Source: Parafrankia elaeagni
GTDB taxonomy: Bacteria; Actinomycetota; Actinomycetes; Frankiales; Frankiaceae
DNA: 64,000 bases
Direction of reading: 5' to 3'
NCBI RefSeq assembly: GCF_000374165.1
Contig: NZ_KB893683.1
Location: 74,833-138,832 of the forward strand
Of this stretch, positions 44,820 through 53,424 are shown piece by piece. Position numbers and translations under genes: made by a program. The number at the start of each line of letters is the position of its first letter. Within the stretch, counting starts at the first letter, position 1. Below the pieces are notes generated by a model. The model ran no database searches. It saw nothing but the letters and a program-made list of their open reading frames with translations, and had not been told where the DNA came from.

Positions 44820-45758
44820 TTGGACGTCCGGTTCGTCCCCGCATCCTCGCTCCTGCGCCCCGCGGCGCCCGCCGGCACCGCGCCCGCTGACGCCGCGCCC
44901 ACCACTCCCGCCGCCCCGTTTCCCGGCGTCGCGGCGGCACTGGCCGTTCGCCTCACCCGCGACCCGGGCCGCCCGATGATCACCTTCTACGACGACGCGA
45001 CCGGCGAACGGGTGGAGTTCTCCACGACGACGCTGGACAACTGGGTCGCCAAGACGGCGAACCTGCTGGTCGACACGCTCGGGCTCGCCCCCGGGGATGT
45101 CGTCGGGGTCGACCTTCCGGCGCACTGGACCAGCTGCGTCATCCTGCTGGCGGCCTGGTCTGCCGGCCTGGATGTCGAGGTCGTCATCGGTCCTGAGGAC
45201 GGCGCCGACGACCCGGCCGGAACTCGGCCGGGCCCGGGGGCCGCCCCAGGTAGTCCCGGTGTGGTCTTCGCCAGCGAGGACCGGATCGACATCGCGACCG
45301 CGCTCGGCATCGACGAGATCGTCGGGCTCTCCCTGCGCCCACTCGGCGGCAGGATGCGCGATGCCGTGCCCGGCGTCCTCGACTACGCCGTCGAGGTTCC
45401 ACCGCACGGTGACCGTTTCCTGCCCCCACCACCGCCTGCGGGGCAGGCCGAACTGCTCCGCCTCGCCGCCACCGTCGCCCGCCGCGACGCGCTGGGCCCC
45501 GACGACCGGATCCTCACCGCGGGCGGCCCCGCCACCGTGGCCGGGCTGCTGATCGCGACGCTGGTACCGCTGGTGAGCGGAGCGTCGGTGGTGCTGTGCC
45601 GCAACCTGCACGGCACCGACGCCGCGACGCTGGCGCGCCGGGTCGAGACGGAGCGGGTCACCGCCGTCGACTGGTCCGTCCCGCGGCCGCTTGCCGAGGT
45701 GCTGCCCGCCCGGGTCCGCCGGCTCGACGTCCTGGACGCGGGCGCGCCCCCCGGTTGA
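44820..45758 (+). CDS. TIGR03089-like protein (truncated AMP-binding fold)
   Basis: The 312-residue protein matches the actinobacterial TIGR03089 group that usually lies next to LytR-family genes. It resembles the N-terminal part of acyl-CoA synthetases (ITFYDDATGERVEFSTTTLD, LLVDTLGLAPGDVVGVDLPA, VILLAAWSAGLDVEVVIGP) but lacks the adenylation P-loop and the C-terminal subdomain, so it is unlikely to be an active synthetase. TTG 44820 is used, with GGAG about ten bases before it. It mirrors Rv3268 after the LCP gene Rv3267. Confidence 0.8.
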   Translation: MDVRFVPASSLLRPAAPAGTAPADAAPTTPAAPFPGVAAALAVRLTRDPGRPMITFYDDATGERVEFSTTTLDNWVAKTANLLVDTLGLAPGDVVGVDLPAHWTSCVILLAAWSAGLDVEVVIGPEDGADDPAGTRPGPGAAPGSPGVVFASEDRIDIATALGIDEIVGLSLRPLGGRMRDAVPGVLDYAVEVPPHGDRFLPPPPPAGQAELLRLAATVARRDALGPDDRILTAGGPATVAGLLIATLVPLVSGASVVLCRNLHGTDAATLARRVETERVTAVDWSVPRPLAEVLPARVRRLDVLDAGAPPG

Positions 45759-45774
45759 CACCTGCGTCGCTCAC

Positions 45775-45800
45775 GCCGCCCGGCGACATGGCCGGGCGGC
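45775..45800. terminator. Hairpin after the TIGR03089-like gene
   Basis: GCCGCCCGGC (45775-45784) pairs perfectly with GCCGGGCGGC (45791-45800) around a six-base loop, giving a ten-pair stem 16 bases after the stop codon. Confidence 0.65.
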
Positions 45801-45825
45801 GGCGCGTGGCCCGGGAGCCCAGGCT

Positions 45826-45860
45826 CCCGAGAGCCGCCCAGGTTCTGGGCGGCTCTCGGG
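45826..45860. terminator. 15-pair perfect hairpin between convergent genes
   Basis: CCCGAGAGCCGCCCA (45826-45840) is the exact reverse complement of 45846-45860 with loop GGTTC. It lies between the convergent TIGR03089-like and carbonic anhydrase genes and would work in both directions. A competing stem (CGGGAGCC 45812-45819 with 45822-45829) shares part of its left arm. Confidence 0.75.
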
Positions 45861-45880
45861 AAAGGAACAGGCACGACGGT

Positions 45881-46459
45881 TCAGGAGGAGCTGGTGACCT
45901 GCTTGTGGGCCACCAGCGACTCCTCGGTGACCTCGGTGAGCTCGCCGGAGTCGACGTCGTAGACGAAGCCGCGGACGGAGGTCGACGCCCGCAGGAACGG
46001 CGACGAGCGCAGCGTCCGCATGCAGGCCCAGACGTCCTCGGCGACGTTGGTGAACGAGCGCAGACGCCAGGACGGTCGCACCCCGGTCTGCTCTGCCAGC
46101 GAGGCGCTGAACCCCTCGTCGGTGAGCTGCTCCATGCCGCATCTCGTGTGGTGGATCAGAATGATCTCGGTGGTGCCGAGCGCGTGCTGGCTCACGGCCA
46201 GCGAGCGCTCGATGTCCTCCGTGACGACCCCGCCGGCGTTGCGCATGATGTGCGCGTCGCCCTCCGCGAGGCCGAAGAGGGCCTCGATGTTGATGCGGGC
46301 ATCCATGCAGGCCACCACTGCCACACCGGTCGCGGGCCGGGTCGGTACCGCCTGGCCCGGGCCGGTGGCGCGCCGCAGCGCGGCGAAGTCCGCTGCCCGG
46401 GCCAGTAGGGCGCCGGTCGCATCCTGGGCGGGTCCGACATTGTCGGGCGCGCTCGTCAC
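45881..46459 (-). CDS. Beta-class carbonic anhydrase
   Basis: The 192-residue protein should interconvert carbon dioxide and bicarbonate in the cytoplasm. CMDARI near residue 51 supplies Cys51, Asp53 and Arg55; LIHHTRCGM supplies His104 and Cys107, completing the Cys-His-Cys zinc site; IMRNAGGVVTEDI is a conserved loop. GTG 46459 has an excellent ribosome site (GGAGGTGA). It is convergent with the TIGR03089-like gene. Bicarbonate for the nearby acyl-CoA carboxylase is a natural but unproven link; Rv3273 occupies a comparable neighbourhood and has a carbonic anhydrase domain. Confidence 0.92.
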   Translation of the reverse strand: MTSAPDNVGPAQDATGALLARAADFAALRRATGPGQAVPTRPATGVAVVACMDARINIEALFGLAEGDAHIMRNAGGVVTEDIERSLAVSQHALGTTEIILIHHTRCGMEQLTDEGFSASLAEQTGVRPSWRLRSFTNVAEDVWACMRTLRSSPFLRASTSVRGFVYDVDSGELTEVTEESLVAHKQVTSSS

Positions 46460-46927
46460 CGCAGGTCACCTCCGTCGGGTACGCGTTCACGCGGCGGACG
46501 GGCCGCAGGAAAGCCAGTGGCACAAGCATGCAGCGCGCGAACCGTCGCCGCCACCCACATTGCCGAGTTCAGCCAGCGTCACAGGTCAACACGGGGACCA
46601 CGTCCCACCACGGACACGAGTCGGATCACGGACAGGGGGGCGGGGTGCATCGATCGGCGGCACGCCGGGAACACTGAGGCGGTGAGCCACCACCCAGCGC
46701 GATCCCGCCGGCGCCCGGCACGCCCGGCCCGCGCGGCACGCGGCGCTTTCCACAAGCAACGGACGCCGGTACGTAAACAGACGATTCGGGACGGCGACGC
46801 GACCAGCACTCATTGGCCACGTGCGCGGGGGTGGCGGCCAGGCGCGGATCAGCCGTCGGTAGTCTCTCCTGGTGGTCAAAATCGATGCTCGCAAAGTCGA
46901 TCGGCGCCGCCTGTGGTGAGCCACCGG
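46460..46927. promoter_or_regulatory. 468-base gap between carbonic anhydrase and gtrA genes
   Basis: No convincing gene was found on either strand; in-frame upstream codons of gtrA give low-complexity Arg/Ala-rich sequence. It should hold the divergent promoters. TAGTCT (46860-46865) is a possible gtrA -10 box. Confidence 0.4.
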
Positions 46928-47413
46928 ATGGCGCGTTCACCACTTCAGGTACTCATCCATGAGGTGGGCAAGTTCGGCATCGTCGGCGCGATCTGCTACG
47001 TGATCGACTTCGCCGTCTCGAACCTGTGTCACACCCTTCTGGGGATGGGGCCGCTCAGCGCCAAGACCGTATCGACGGTGATCGCGGCGACCTGCGCCTA
47101 CGTCGGCAACCGGCAATGGTCGTTCAACCATCGGGCACGTACCGGCATTCGCCGCGAGTACACCCTCTTCGTGATCCTCAACGCGATCGGCCTGATGATC
47201 GCCCTTGCCTGCCTGGGCTTCGCGAAGTACGTGCTCCATCTCGAAGGGGTCCTCGCGTTCAACCTCTTCGGCAACGTTCTCGGCACGGGCCTCGGCACGA
47301 TCTTCCGGTTCTGGACCTATAAGAAGTACGTGTTCCTGCACCCGGACCATCCGAAGGTGGCGGTCCTGCCGGTCAAGGACCAACGGATTCCCGAGCCGGC
47401 CGCTCAGGCCTGA
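46928..47413 (+). CDS. gtrA: GtrA-family membrane protein
   Basis: The 161-residue protein has four membrane helices and the family signature VGKFGIVGAICYVIDFAVSN near the N-terminus, AATCAYVGNRQWSFNH in the second loop and FRFWTYKKYVF at the end. GtrA proteins are proposed to flip polyprenyl-phosphate sugars across the inner membrane, working with GtrB, here perhaps the enzyme at 10695. ATG 46928 starts the conserved domain; in-frame GTG codons at 46913 and 46916 are alternatives, none with a clear ribosome site. Confidence 0.88.
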   Translation: MARSPLQVLIHEVGKFGIVGAICYVIDFAVSNLCHTLLGMGPLSAKTVSTVIAATCAYVGNRQWSFNHRARTGIRREYTLFVILNAIGLMIALACLGFAKYVLHLEGVLAFNLFGNVLGTGLGTIFRFWTYKKYVFLHPDHPKVAVLPVKDQRIPEPAAQA

Positions 47414-47723
47414 TCCGCCGCGGTGGATCGATCGGCTCACCAGGTGCGTCTGCTCACCAGGCGCTCTGGTTCGAGCGGAAGGTCTGCGTCGGCCTGTCAG
47501 GTGCCGGCGGGGCCGGGCGGCATTCCGCTCGGCCCTGGTCCCAGCGGGACACAGGGGTCACCCCGAGAGACATGACGGTTCCGGTACCGATCAGTTCTCC
47601 CGGAGACCGGCTGCGCTAGGCTCTCGTGACCAGCCCATGCACAGCGTGCCGAGTTCTCCACCTGAGGTGACGCCGTCACCTGGGTCCGCGGCGCGACCGG
47701 CTCGAGGTCCAGGAGGGTGCGCC
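47414..47723. promoter_or_regulatory. 310-base gap upstream of the TetR gene
   Basis: A weak hairpin (GATCCGCC 47412-47419 with 47422-47429, one G-T pair) overlapping the gtrA stop may end transcription. TAGGCT (47617-47622) is a possible -10 box, giving a leader of about 95 bases. No gene was found. Confidence 0.4.
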
Positions 47724-48326
47724 GTGGCACGGCCGACACTCGCATCGCCCAGACCAGGCGGTCGCCCCCGAGACGAGAGCCGCGACCACACGATTCGCCA
47801 GGCGGCCCTCGAACTCCTCGCCGAGCACGGCTACGACGGCGTGACAATGGATCGGGTGGCAACCCGGGCCAAGGCCGGGAAGGCCACCATCTACCGGCGA
47901 TGGCCATCCAAGATCGCCCTGGTGATGGACGCGCTGACCCAGTTCACCGAACAGACCATGCAGGTTCCGGATGCCGGGTCCCTGCGCAACGAAATGGTCA
48001 CCTTCCTGCTGTCGTTCGTGGAGCTGGCCGGGAGCGAACAGGGCCGGATCATGGCCGAGATGGTCTCCGAGATGCCGCGCAATCCGGAGCTGCGGTCCGC
48101 GGTACGCGAACGCATGTGGAGTCAGCGCAGGTCCTCGTCCGAGTCCATCGTCAACCGCGGGATCGCGCGCGGCGAGGTCAGCCCGGAGGCGGATCCCACC
48201 ATCCTGATCGAGCTCGGCACCGCGCTGATCCTGCAGCGCCTGCTCATCACCGGGGACCCGGTCGACCGACCCTTTGTCGAGCACATCGTCGACGACCTGA
48301 TCATGCCCTACGCGGCGCGCAACTGA
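47724..48326 (+). CDS. TetR-family transcriptional regulator
   Basis: The 200-residue protein has an N-terminal helix-turn-helix: [20 protein letters not shown] and [19 protein letters not shown], typical of TetR/AcrR. The C-terminal helical ligand-binding domain (about 75-195) is not specific enough to predict a ligand. GTG 47724 has a clear AGGAGGG ribosome site six bases upstream; longer in-frame starts are unlikely. Possible targets are the flanking genes; an inverted repeat lies 118 bases downstream of its stop. Confidence 0.92.
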   Translation: MARPTLASPRPGGRPRDESRDHTIRQAALELLAEHGYDGVTMDRVATRAKAGKATIYRRWPSKIALVMDALTQFTEQTMQVPDAGSLRNEMVTFLLSFVELAGSEQGRIMAEMVSEMPRNPELRSAVRERMWSQRRSSSESIVNRGIARGEVSPEADPTILIELGTALILQRLLITGDPVDRPFVEHIVDDLIMPYAARN

Positions 48327-48738
48327 TCCGCACCCGCACAGTCCGTTCCGGCCGGCACCGCGCCGGGACGTAGCGGGACGCCCACCCTTCCACGGAGAGC
48401 GGTTACTGCCGCGACTCCGCGCGGTGACGATTCCGGAGTCGGATCCGGACAGCCATGTCCGGAATGCGACCCGCGCCCGCCCGGACCGGGGCGAACTCCT
48501 ACTCTTGGGCGGGCACCTGTCATCGAACCCCCAGCGAATCCTCCGTAGGCACACCTGTCAGCTCGCGGATCCGGGGTCGACCGGGCGCTCACGCACGCCC
48601 AGCAGCTCGACGCCCGGCACCTGGACATCCCGTCACGCGGCGCCGTCACGCGGGGCTGACCAGGGTCAACCGCTCCACCGCCGACACGGTCACTCCGATC
48701 GTGGACGCGGGCGGCACAGGAACACCAGGAGGGACGTC
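48327..48738. promoter_or_regulatory. 412-base gap with inverted repeat between TetR gene and membrane-protein gene
   Basis: The notable element is TCCGGACA (48444-48451), GCCA, TGTCCGGA (48456-48463), a perfect 8-base inverted repeat with a 4-base spacer, with ATTCCGGA (48430-48437) and TCCGGAAT (48458-48465) forming an overlapping outer pair. It could be a TetR operator or part of a terminator. No gene was found. Confidence 0.4.
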
Positions 48739-50007
48739 ATGCAGCCACCGAACCCGGGTCCGCACGACCCGGACGCCGAGACTCGGCGGGTCGACAGCGG
48801 TGGTCATGGATTCGGCGACGATGCCGAGACCCAGCTCGTGAACGACGGTGGCGGCTACCAGCCGCCAGCCGGTGGTGGGTACGGCCAGCCCGGCCAGGGC
48901 GCGGGCGCCGGCCAGGGCCAGCCCACGGGCCAGCCGGGCTACCAGCAGACCGCGCCCTACGCGCAGCCCGGCGGCTACCAGCAGACCGGCTACGACCAGG
49001 GCGGCTACCAGCAGACCGGCTACAACCAGCAGGGCGGCTACCAGCAGACCGGCGGCTACCCGCAGGGCGGCGGCTACCCGCAGACCGGCGGCTACCAGCA
49101 GGGCTACCCCACCGAGGGCTACCAGCAGCCCGGCTACGACCAGCAGGGCTACGACCAGGGCGGCTACCCGCAGACCGGCTACAACCAGCAGGGCGGCTAC
49201 CAGCAGACCGGCGGCTACCCGCAGGGCGGTGGCTACCAGCAGGGCGGTGGCTACCAGGGCGAGGGTTACCAGCAGCCCGGGTATGGCGGCGGTTACCCGC
49301 CCCAGGGCTATCCCGGTGGCCCGGGCGGTCCGGGCGGGACGAACCCGAACCGGCGCCGCAACATCATCATCGTGGCGGTGGCCGCGGCGGCCGCGCTGGC
49401 CATCGCCATCCCGGTGGCCCTGGTCGCGACCAGCGGCTCCGACGACGATCCGGACGGGCCGGTGGTCGCCACGACGCTGGCCCCGTCCGCCCCGGCGACC
49501 AGCACCAGCGCCACCGCCAGCGCCACGCCGAGCGCACCCCCGACCAGCGCGACGCCGAGCCCGAGCGCGTCCCCGACTTCCGGCGCCTTCACGCCCACGC
49601 AGTCGGCGCTGCTCGCAAAGCTGGACGCGACGACGATGACCGACTGCGAGGCCAACCCCGAGGGTGAGGACGAGGACATCGACGCGTCGTTGTTCTGCAC
49701 CGCGGACAACGGCCAGCTCGTCGCCGCCTACCACTACCGGGACTCGGCCTCGCTCACCAACGACGTGGACGCCCGGGAAGGGCTCGTCACCGACCAGGGT
49801 GACTGCAAGAACGGTGACCCGGACGTCTTCACCTGGAACTTCGACGAGGGCCAGACCGAGGGAACGGCCCTTTGCTACTACTACCAGAACGACTTCTTCA
49901 TCTTCTGGACGTACGACGACGAGCTGGTCTCCTTCATGGCGCTGGATGACGACGCCGGCGCGCTCTACGAATGGTGGACCCGGTTCGACCCGGTGCCGCG
50001 GAGCTGA
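48739..50007 (+). CDS. Gln/Gly/Tyr-repeat membrane protein with four-cysteine outer domain (copy 1 of 3)
   Basis: The 422-residue protein starts at ATG 48739 behind an AGGAGGG site. Residues about 40-205 are low-complexity repeats such as [18 protein letters not shown]; one helix (about 213-236, [20 protein letters not shown]) places the rest outside. A Thr/Ser/Pro linker is followed by a domain of about 120 residues with four cysteines ([28 protein letters not shown]) ending in [12 protein letters not shown]. The same domain ends the next two proteins. The cytoplasmic repeats may drive clustering; the outer domain resembles the tails of some actinobacterial Ser/Thr kinases (impression only). 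Confidence 0.82.
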   Translation: MQPPNPGPHDPDAETRRVDSGGHGFGDDAETQLVNDGGGYQPPAGGGYGQPGQGAGAGQGQPTGQPGYQQTAPYAQPGGYQQTGYDQGGYQQTGYNQQGGYQQTGGYPQGGGYPQTGGYQQGYPTEGYQQPGYDQQGYDQGGYPQTGYNQQGGYQQTGGYPQGGGYQQGGGYQGEGYQQPGYGGGYPPQGYPGGPGGPGGTNPNRRRNIIIVAVAAAAALAIAIPVALVATSGSDDDPDGPVVATTLAPSAPATSTSATASATPSAPPTSATPSPSASPTSGAFTPTQSALLAKLDATTMTDCEANPEGEDEDIDASLFCTADNGQLVAAYHYRDSASLTNDVDAREGLVTDQGDCKNGDPDVFTWNFDEGQTEGTALCYYYQNDFFIFWTYDDELVSFMALDDDAGALYEWWTRFDPVPRS

Positions 50008-50175
50008 CCGCGGGCTCGACTTCGGACGTGACACCCGGGGGGCGGCCGGGCAGTTGTCCGGCACGCCCGCCGGACGCCCTCCGCACACCCGCGCCCACGC
50101 CGCGAACCGCCCGCCGCCGCATCAACAGGTGACGTTGCGGGGTGGTACCGGCAGATCCGGCGTGACATGTGCGCC

Positions 50176-50181
50176 TACCCT
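50176..50181 (+). promoter_or_regulatory. Candidate -10 box of the gene at 50264
   Basis: TACCCT fits TANNNT and would give a leader of about 75 bases ending in the AGGAGGA ribosome site. It lies in the 256-base gap after the first four-cysteine protein gene. Confidence 0.35.
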
Positions 50182-50263
50182 GTGACGCACGCCATCGTCA
50201 CCCAGGCGTCTCCATTCATCCCGGTTTCCGTAAGTCCGGCCGGATCCCCTCCCAGGAGGAATC

Positions 50264-52018
50264 GTGCCCAGCCAGAGTCCCGGCGACGGCGCGTCGCCCG
50301 TCCCCGAGCCGCCTGGCCCTTTCCCGCCGGTCAGCCACACCCCTGACCCGGAGGACGCCGAGGGCTCGGCGGACAGCACGCAGGTTCTGCGGCCGAACGC
50401 CTTCCCGCCGGCGGCCACAGCGGGCGGCTTCCCCGGTCTCCACGCCGCCCCACCACCAGAACCGGCCCACCCCCACCTGCCGCCGGTGCCCCCGGGCCCG
50501 CCCGGCCCCGCCGGGCGCCCAGGCCTCTACCTCCCGGCGCCGCATCCGCACATCCCGGCGCCGCATCCGCCCGCCGCCAACCAGGGCTGGCCGCCGCCGG
50601 CTCCGGGCCAGGGCTTTCCCCCCGGTCCGCCCGGTCACTTCGGTCCGCCCGGTCCGCCCGGTCACTTCGGACCGCCGCCTGACGGTTTCGGGCCAAGCGG
50701 TCCCCCGCCCGGAGGTTTCGGCCCTCCCGGTGTACCCGGCCCGTCCGGGCCGCCGCACCTGCCGCACCCGGCGGGAGCGGCAGGCGGTCCGGCCTGGCCC
50801 GGCGTGTCCCCACCACCCGGGCAGCCGTCCTTCGGCGGCCCGGAGTCGCCCGCCGAGGAGCTGACCTACCGCCTGGCACCCCCGGGGCCGGCGTCCGCCG
50901 CCCGCGGGCCCGCCGGCCCGCCCCCGCCCGGCTCACTGCCCGGTGTCGGCGAACACGGAATCGGCACCCCGGAAACCGGCCCGCGCGCGGCCGGCGGGCA
51001 CGACGGCGGCAGCGGTCCCGGCGGGCAGCGTGCCGGCGAGGCACCCGAGCTGCTGCCGCTGACCGGACCGCATCCGCTGCCCCCTCCTCCGCAGGAGTCG
51101 TTCACCGTGCGGCGGACACCCCTCCCGCCTCCCGGCCGCATCGCGGACGGACCGTCCTGGCCCTCTCCGCCGCCGAGCTACCTGGACTCACCCTCCGGCG
51201 GTGGCCTTCTCCCCGCCATCCCACCGCGGATCACCTCGCCAGGCGGCCCGCTGGGCGGAGAGCCTCCTGCCCGCGCCGGGCAGGCTGGTCCCGGCCACGC
51301 CCCTGGCGCCCCTGGCGCCTCGGGCGCCTCGGGCGCCTCGGGGCCACCCGGCAGGCCCGGTGGGTTCGGAGGCCCCGGCGCACCGGACGGATCCGGGTCG
51401 TCGCCGCGCAGGCCGCAGGCGCTGACCGTGGTCGCCGCCGCGGCAGCGGTCGTCGTCGTGGTCGCGGTGGTCGGCATCATTCTGGGTACCCGGACCGACA
51501 GCGGTGGGGACACGACATCCGCCGCGCCCGCCCCCACCGGTGCGGCGGCCGGCCCCGCGGACCCGGCCGGCGCCGCGCCCGCCCCGGGTGCCCCGGCACC
51601 GCGGCTCAGCCCCGAGGACACCCTGCGCGGGCTGCTCAACCCGGCCACGATGACTGGTTGCTCCACACCAGCACAGAGCGACAGCCTCTACGCGGACGCC
51701 ACCCTGAGCTGCATCGGCGCCGGCGGCGTCGAGGTGCTGGCATTCCACTTCCCCGACCGTTCCGCCCTGGAGCGCCAGATCGGCGCCCGCGCGACCTACT
51801 ACGCCGACACCGGCAACTGTGACGACGGCCGGGAGAGCGCCGAGGAGTGGACGTCCCCGCAGGAGCCGAACGGCGGGGCACGTCTGTGTTACAAGTACGC
51901 CGACCGGTTCGTGACCCTCTGGAGCATCAGCGACTCTCTGGTCGCCTTCACCGCCTCTGACCAGAACCCGGCCCGTCTGATCGCCTGGTGGCACGGGTTC
52001 GACCCGATCCGCCGGTGA
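50264..52018 (+). CDS. Pro/Gly-rich membrane protein with four-cysteine outer domain (copy 2 of 3)
   Basis: The 584-residue protein begins at GTG 50264, four bases after AGGAGGA. Residues 1-380 are Pro/Gly-rich with collagen-like repeats (PPGHFGPPGPPGHFGPP, GAPGASGASGASGPPG), one helix spans about 386-408 (ALTVVAAAAAVVVVVAVVGI), and a Ser/Pro/Ala linker leads to an outer domain with cysteines in MTGCSTP, LSCIGAG, GNCDDG and RLCYKY and the ending WWHGFDPIRR. The stop codon overlaps the next start (GTGA). It shares only the C-terminal domain with its neighbours; the low-complexity N-terminus differs. Function unknown. Confidence 0.8.
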   Translation: MPSQSPGDGASPVPEPPGPFPPVSHTPDPEDAEGSADSTQVLRPNAFPPAATAGGFPGLHAAPPPEPAHPHLPPVPPGPPGPAGRPGLYLPAPHPHIPAPHPPAANQGWPPPAPGQGFPPGPPGHFGPPGPPGHFGPPPDGFGPSGPPPGGFGPPGVPGPSGPPHLPHPAGAAGGPAWPGVSPPPGQPSFGGPESPAEELTYRLAPPGPASAARGPAGPPPPGSLPGVGEHGIGTPETGPRAAGGHDGGSGPGGQRAGEAPELLPLTGPHPLPPPPQESFTVRRTPLPPPGRIADGPSWPSPPPSYLDSPSGGGLLPAIPPRITSPGGPLGGEPPARAGQAGPGHAPGAPGASGASGASGPPGRPGGFGGPGAPDGSGSSPRRPQALTVVAAAAAVVVVVAVVGIILGTRTDSGGDTTSAAPAPTGAAAGPADPAGAAPAPGAPAPRLSPEDTLRGLLNPATMTGCSTPAQSDSLYADATLSCIGAGGVEVLAFHFPDRSALERQIGARATYYADTGNCDDGRESAEEWTSPQEPNGGARLCYKYADRFVTLWSISDSLVAFTASDQNPARLIAWWHGFDPIRR

Positions 52019-52683
52019 GACTGCGCCCGCCGCGCCTGCTGGTCACCGCCACGCTGGCCACGGCCGCGCTGATCGTCGCGGTGCTGCTGATCGTCCTCGC
52101 GGCGGCCCGGGGCTCGTCCCCGGAGCGGCCGGCGGCGATCGGGTCCCCGCCGGCCGCGGGCACCACTCCCGCGGTGCCCGGCCCGGCGGTCACCGCGTCG
52201 TCCGCCGCGCCCGCGGCACTGGACGACGCCGAGCAGGAGCTGCGGGACCGGCTGTCGTCCTTCGAGCTGACCGACTGCCGGTCCGCCACGGGAGAGGCGG
52301 GGGGGACGGGCGTGGCCGGCGGCGCGACCGACGTCCGCGCACGCGGTGTCACAGCCGCGCTGCGCTGTGCTCCCGGTGTCGCCGGGGCGGGCCGGCCACC
52401 GGCCGAGGTGGTCGTCCTCGGCTACGCCGACAGTGCGGCGATGGCCGCCGACGCGGCACGGCGGTCGTCCGCCGTGGTCGACGTCGGTTCCTGCGAGAAC
52501 GGCCAGACCAGCAGTGAGGCGTATCTCCTGCCGTCCCGCCGTACCGGGACGTTCGTCTGCGACGCGCGCCCCGGCGATTTCACCGCCTACTGGACCATTG
52601 ACCGCGAGCAGGCGGGGTTCATCGCCGGCTCCGACGATCCGACCGGCCTGCTCACCTGGTGGCGCGCCTTCGACCCGCTCTGA
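52015..52683 (+). CDS. Short membrane protein with four-cysteine outer domain (copy 3 of 3)
   Basis: The 222-residue protein starts at a GTG that overlaps the previous stop (GTGA), so the two are translated together. It has no cytoplasmic repeat region: one helix (about 7-30, LVTATLATAALIVAVLLIVL), a Pro/Ala linker, then the shared domain with cysteines in ELTDCRS, ALRCAPG, GSCENG and FVCDAR and the ending WWRAFDPL. It is the minimal version of the three-gene family. Function unknown. Confidence 0.78.
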   Translation: MRLRPPRLLVTATLATAALIVAVLLIVLAAARGSSPERPAAIGSPPAAGTTPAVPGPAVTASSAAPAALDDAEQELRDRLSSFELTDCRSATGEAGGTGVAGGATDVRARGVTAALRCAPGVAGAGRPPAEVVVLGYADSAAMAADAARRSSAVVDVGSCENGQTSSEAYLLPSRRTGTFVCDARPGDFTAYWTIDREQAGFIAGSDDPTGLLTWWRAFDPL

Positions 52684-52722
52684 CCCGCTCTGACCCGCGC
52701 GGACTCGCTTGTCCGGGCCCGG

Positions 52723-53244
52723 TCAGCCGGGGCGCCCTCCCCCGGAGCGCCGGCGGATGTCGGCCTCCTCGGCCAGCTCGTACAGGGTCGCGTGCACGGC
52801 CTCGACCCGCGGCATGCGGGTGAGCGCCGTCCGCCCGCGCTCACCGGCGCTCTCGATGGAGAGAGTGCCGGAGCCGACCACCCGGTCGAACAGCGACTGG
52901 GCGAAGGACACGTCGCTGAGCCAGACCAGCGGGATGTCCCGCCCGGACCGGTTCACGACACCCTCGCGGATCATGATCCGCTCTGTGGTGACCACGTAGT
53001 GGGTGGTGATCCAGCGCAGCCACGGGGCCACGCCGTAGTACCCGATGGCGGCCAGGCCGAGCGCCAGGACGAGGTACTGGACCGCCTCCCGCAGGAAGCC
53101 GTCAGGCACGAAGAACACGCCGAGGGTCATGAGTGCGAGCGCGGCGACGACGGAGAGTGCGGGCACCACCAGGCTGCCCCAGTGCGGATGCAGGTGGAGG
53201 GCAACCTCTTCGCCGTCGGTCAGCTCGTCGTCCGGGAACGCCAC
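52723..53244 (-). CDS. PH-domain-like membrane protein (bPH_2 type)
   Basis: The 173-residue protein has two membrane helices (about 26-49 and 55-73) and a following bacterial PH-like domain: YVVTTERIMIREGVVNRSGR, PLVWLSDVSFAQSLFDRVVG and GTLSIESAGERG are typical of the YdbS/YdbT group. The role is not established. The gene lies downstream of birA as in M. tuberculosis (Rv3278c after Rv3279c). A GC-rich tandem repeat fills the gap to birA. Confidence 0.85.
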   Translation of the reverse strand: MAFPDDELTDGEEVALHLHPHWGSLVVPALSVVAALALMTLGVFFVPDGFLREAVQYLVLALGLAAIGYYGVAPWLRWITTHYVVTTERIMIREGVVNRSGRDIPLVWLSDVSFAQSLFDRVVGSGTLSIESAGERGRTALTRMPRVEAVHATLYELAEEADIRRRSGGGRPG

Positions 53245-53310
53245 CGCCCGATCGTCGCATCCCGGACGAGCGGGCCACGACGGGCCCGGTCCGGCAGGCG
53301 GCGGACGAGC

Positions 53311-53412
53311 GGGCGAGCTGGACGGGCGAGCTGGACGGGCGAGCTGGGCGGACGGGCTGGACGGGCGGGCTGGACGGGCTGGGCGTGGGCGGGCTGGGCG
53401 TGGGCGGGCTGC
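53311..53412. repeat. GC-rich tandem repeat between birA and the PH gene
   Basis: Two perfect 13-base units GGGCGAGCTGGAC (53311-53323, 53324-53336), a third with one change (53337-53349) and degenerate GGGCGGGCTGG-type units follow to about 53412. It lies in the noncoding gap of about 180 bases, in the leader of the PH gene. Confidence 0.8.
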
Positions 53413-53424
53413 CGGACCAGCCGG

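Noticed and set aside
46517-46915. Upstream extension of gtrA
   Set aside because: The residues are Arg/Ala-rich with no domain, and GtrA proteins start at the first helix.
48739-49300. Repeats as a CRISPR array
   Set aside because: The units are short, contiguous, in frame and code for a regular peptide; there are no spacers and no cas genes.
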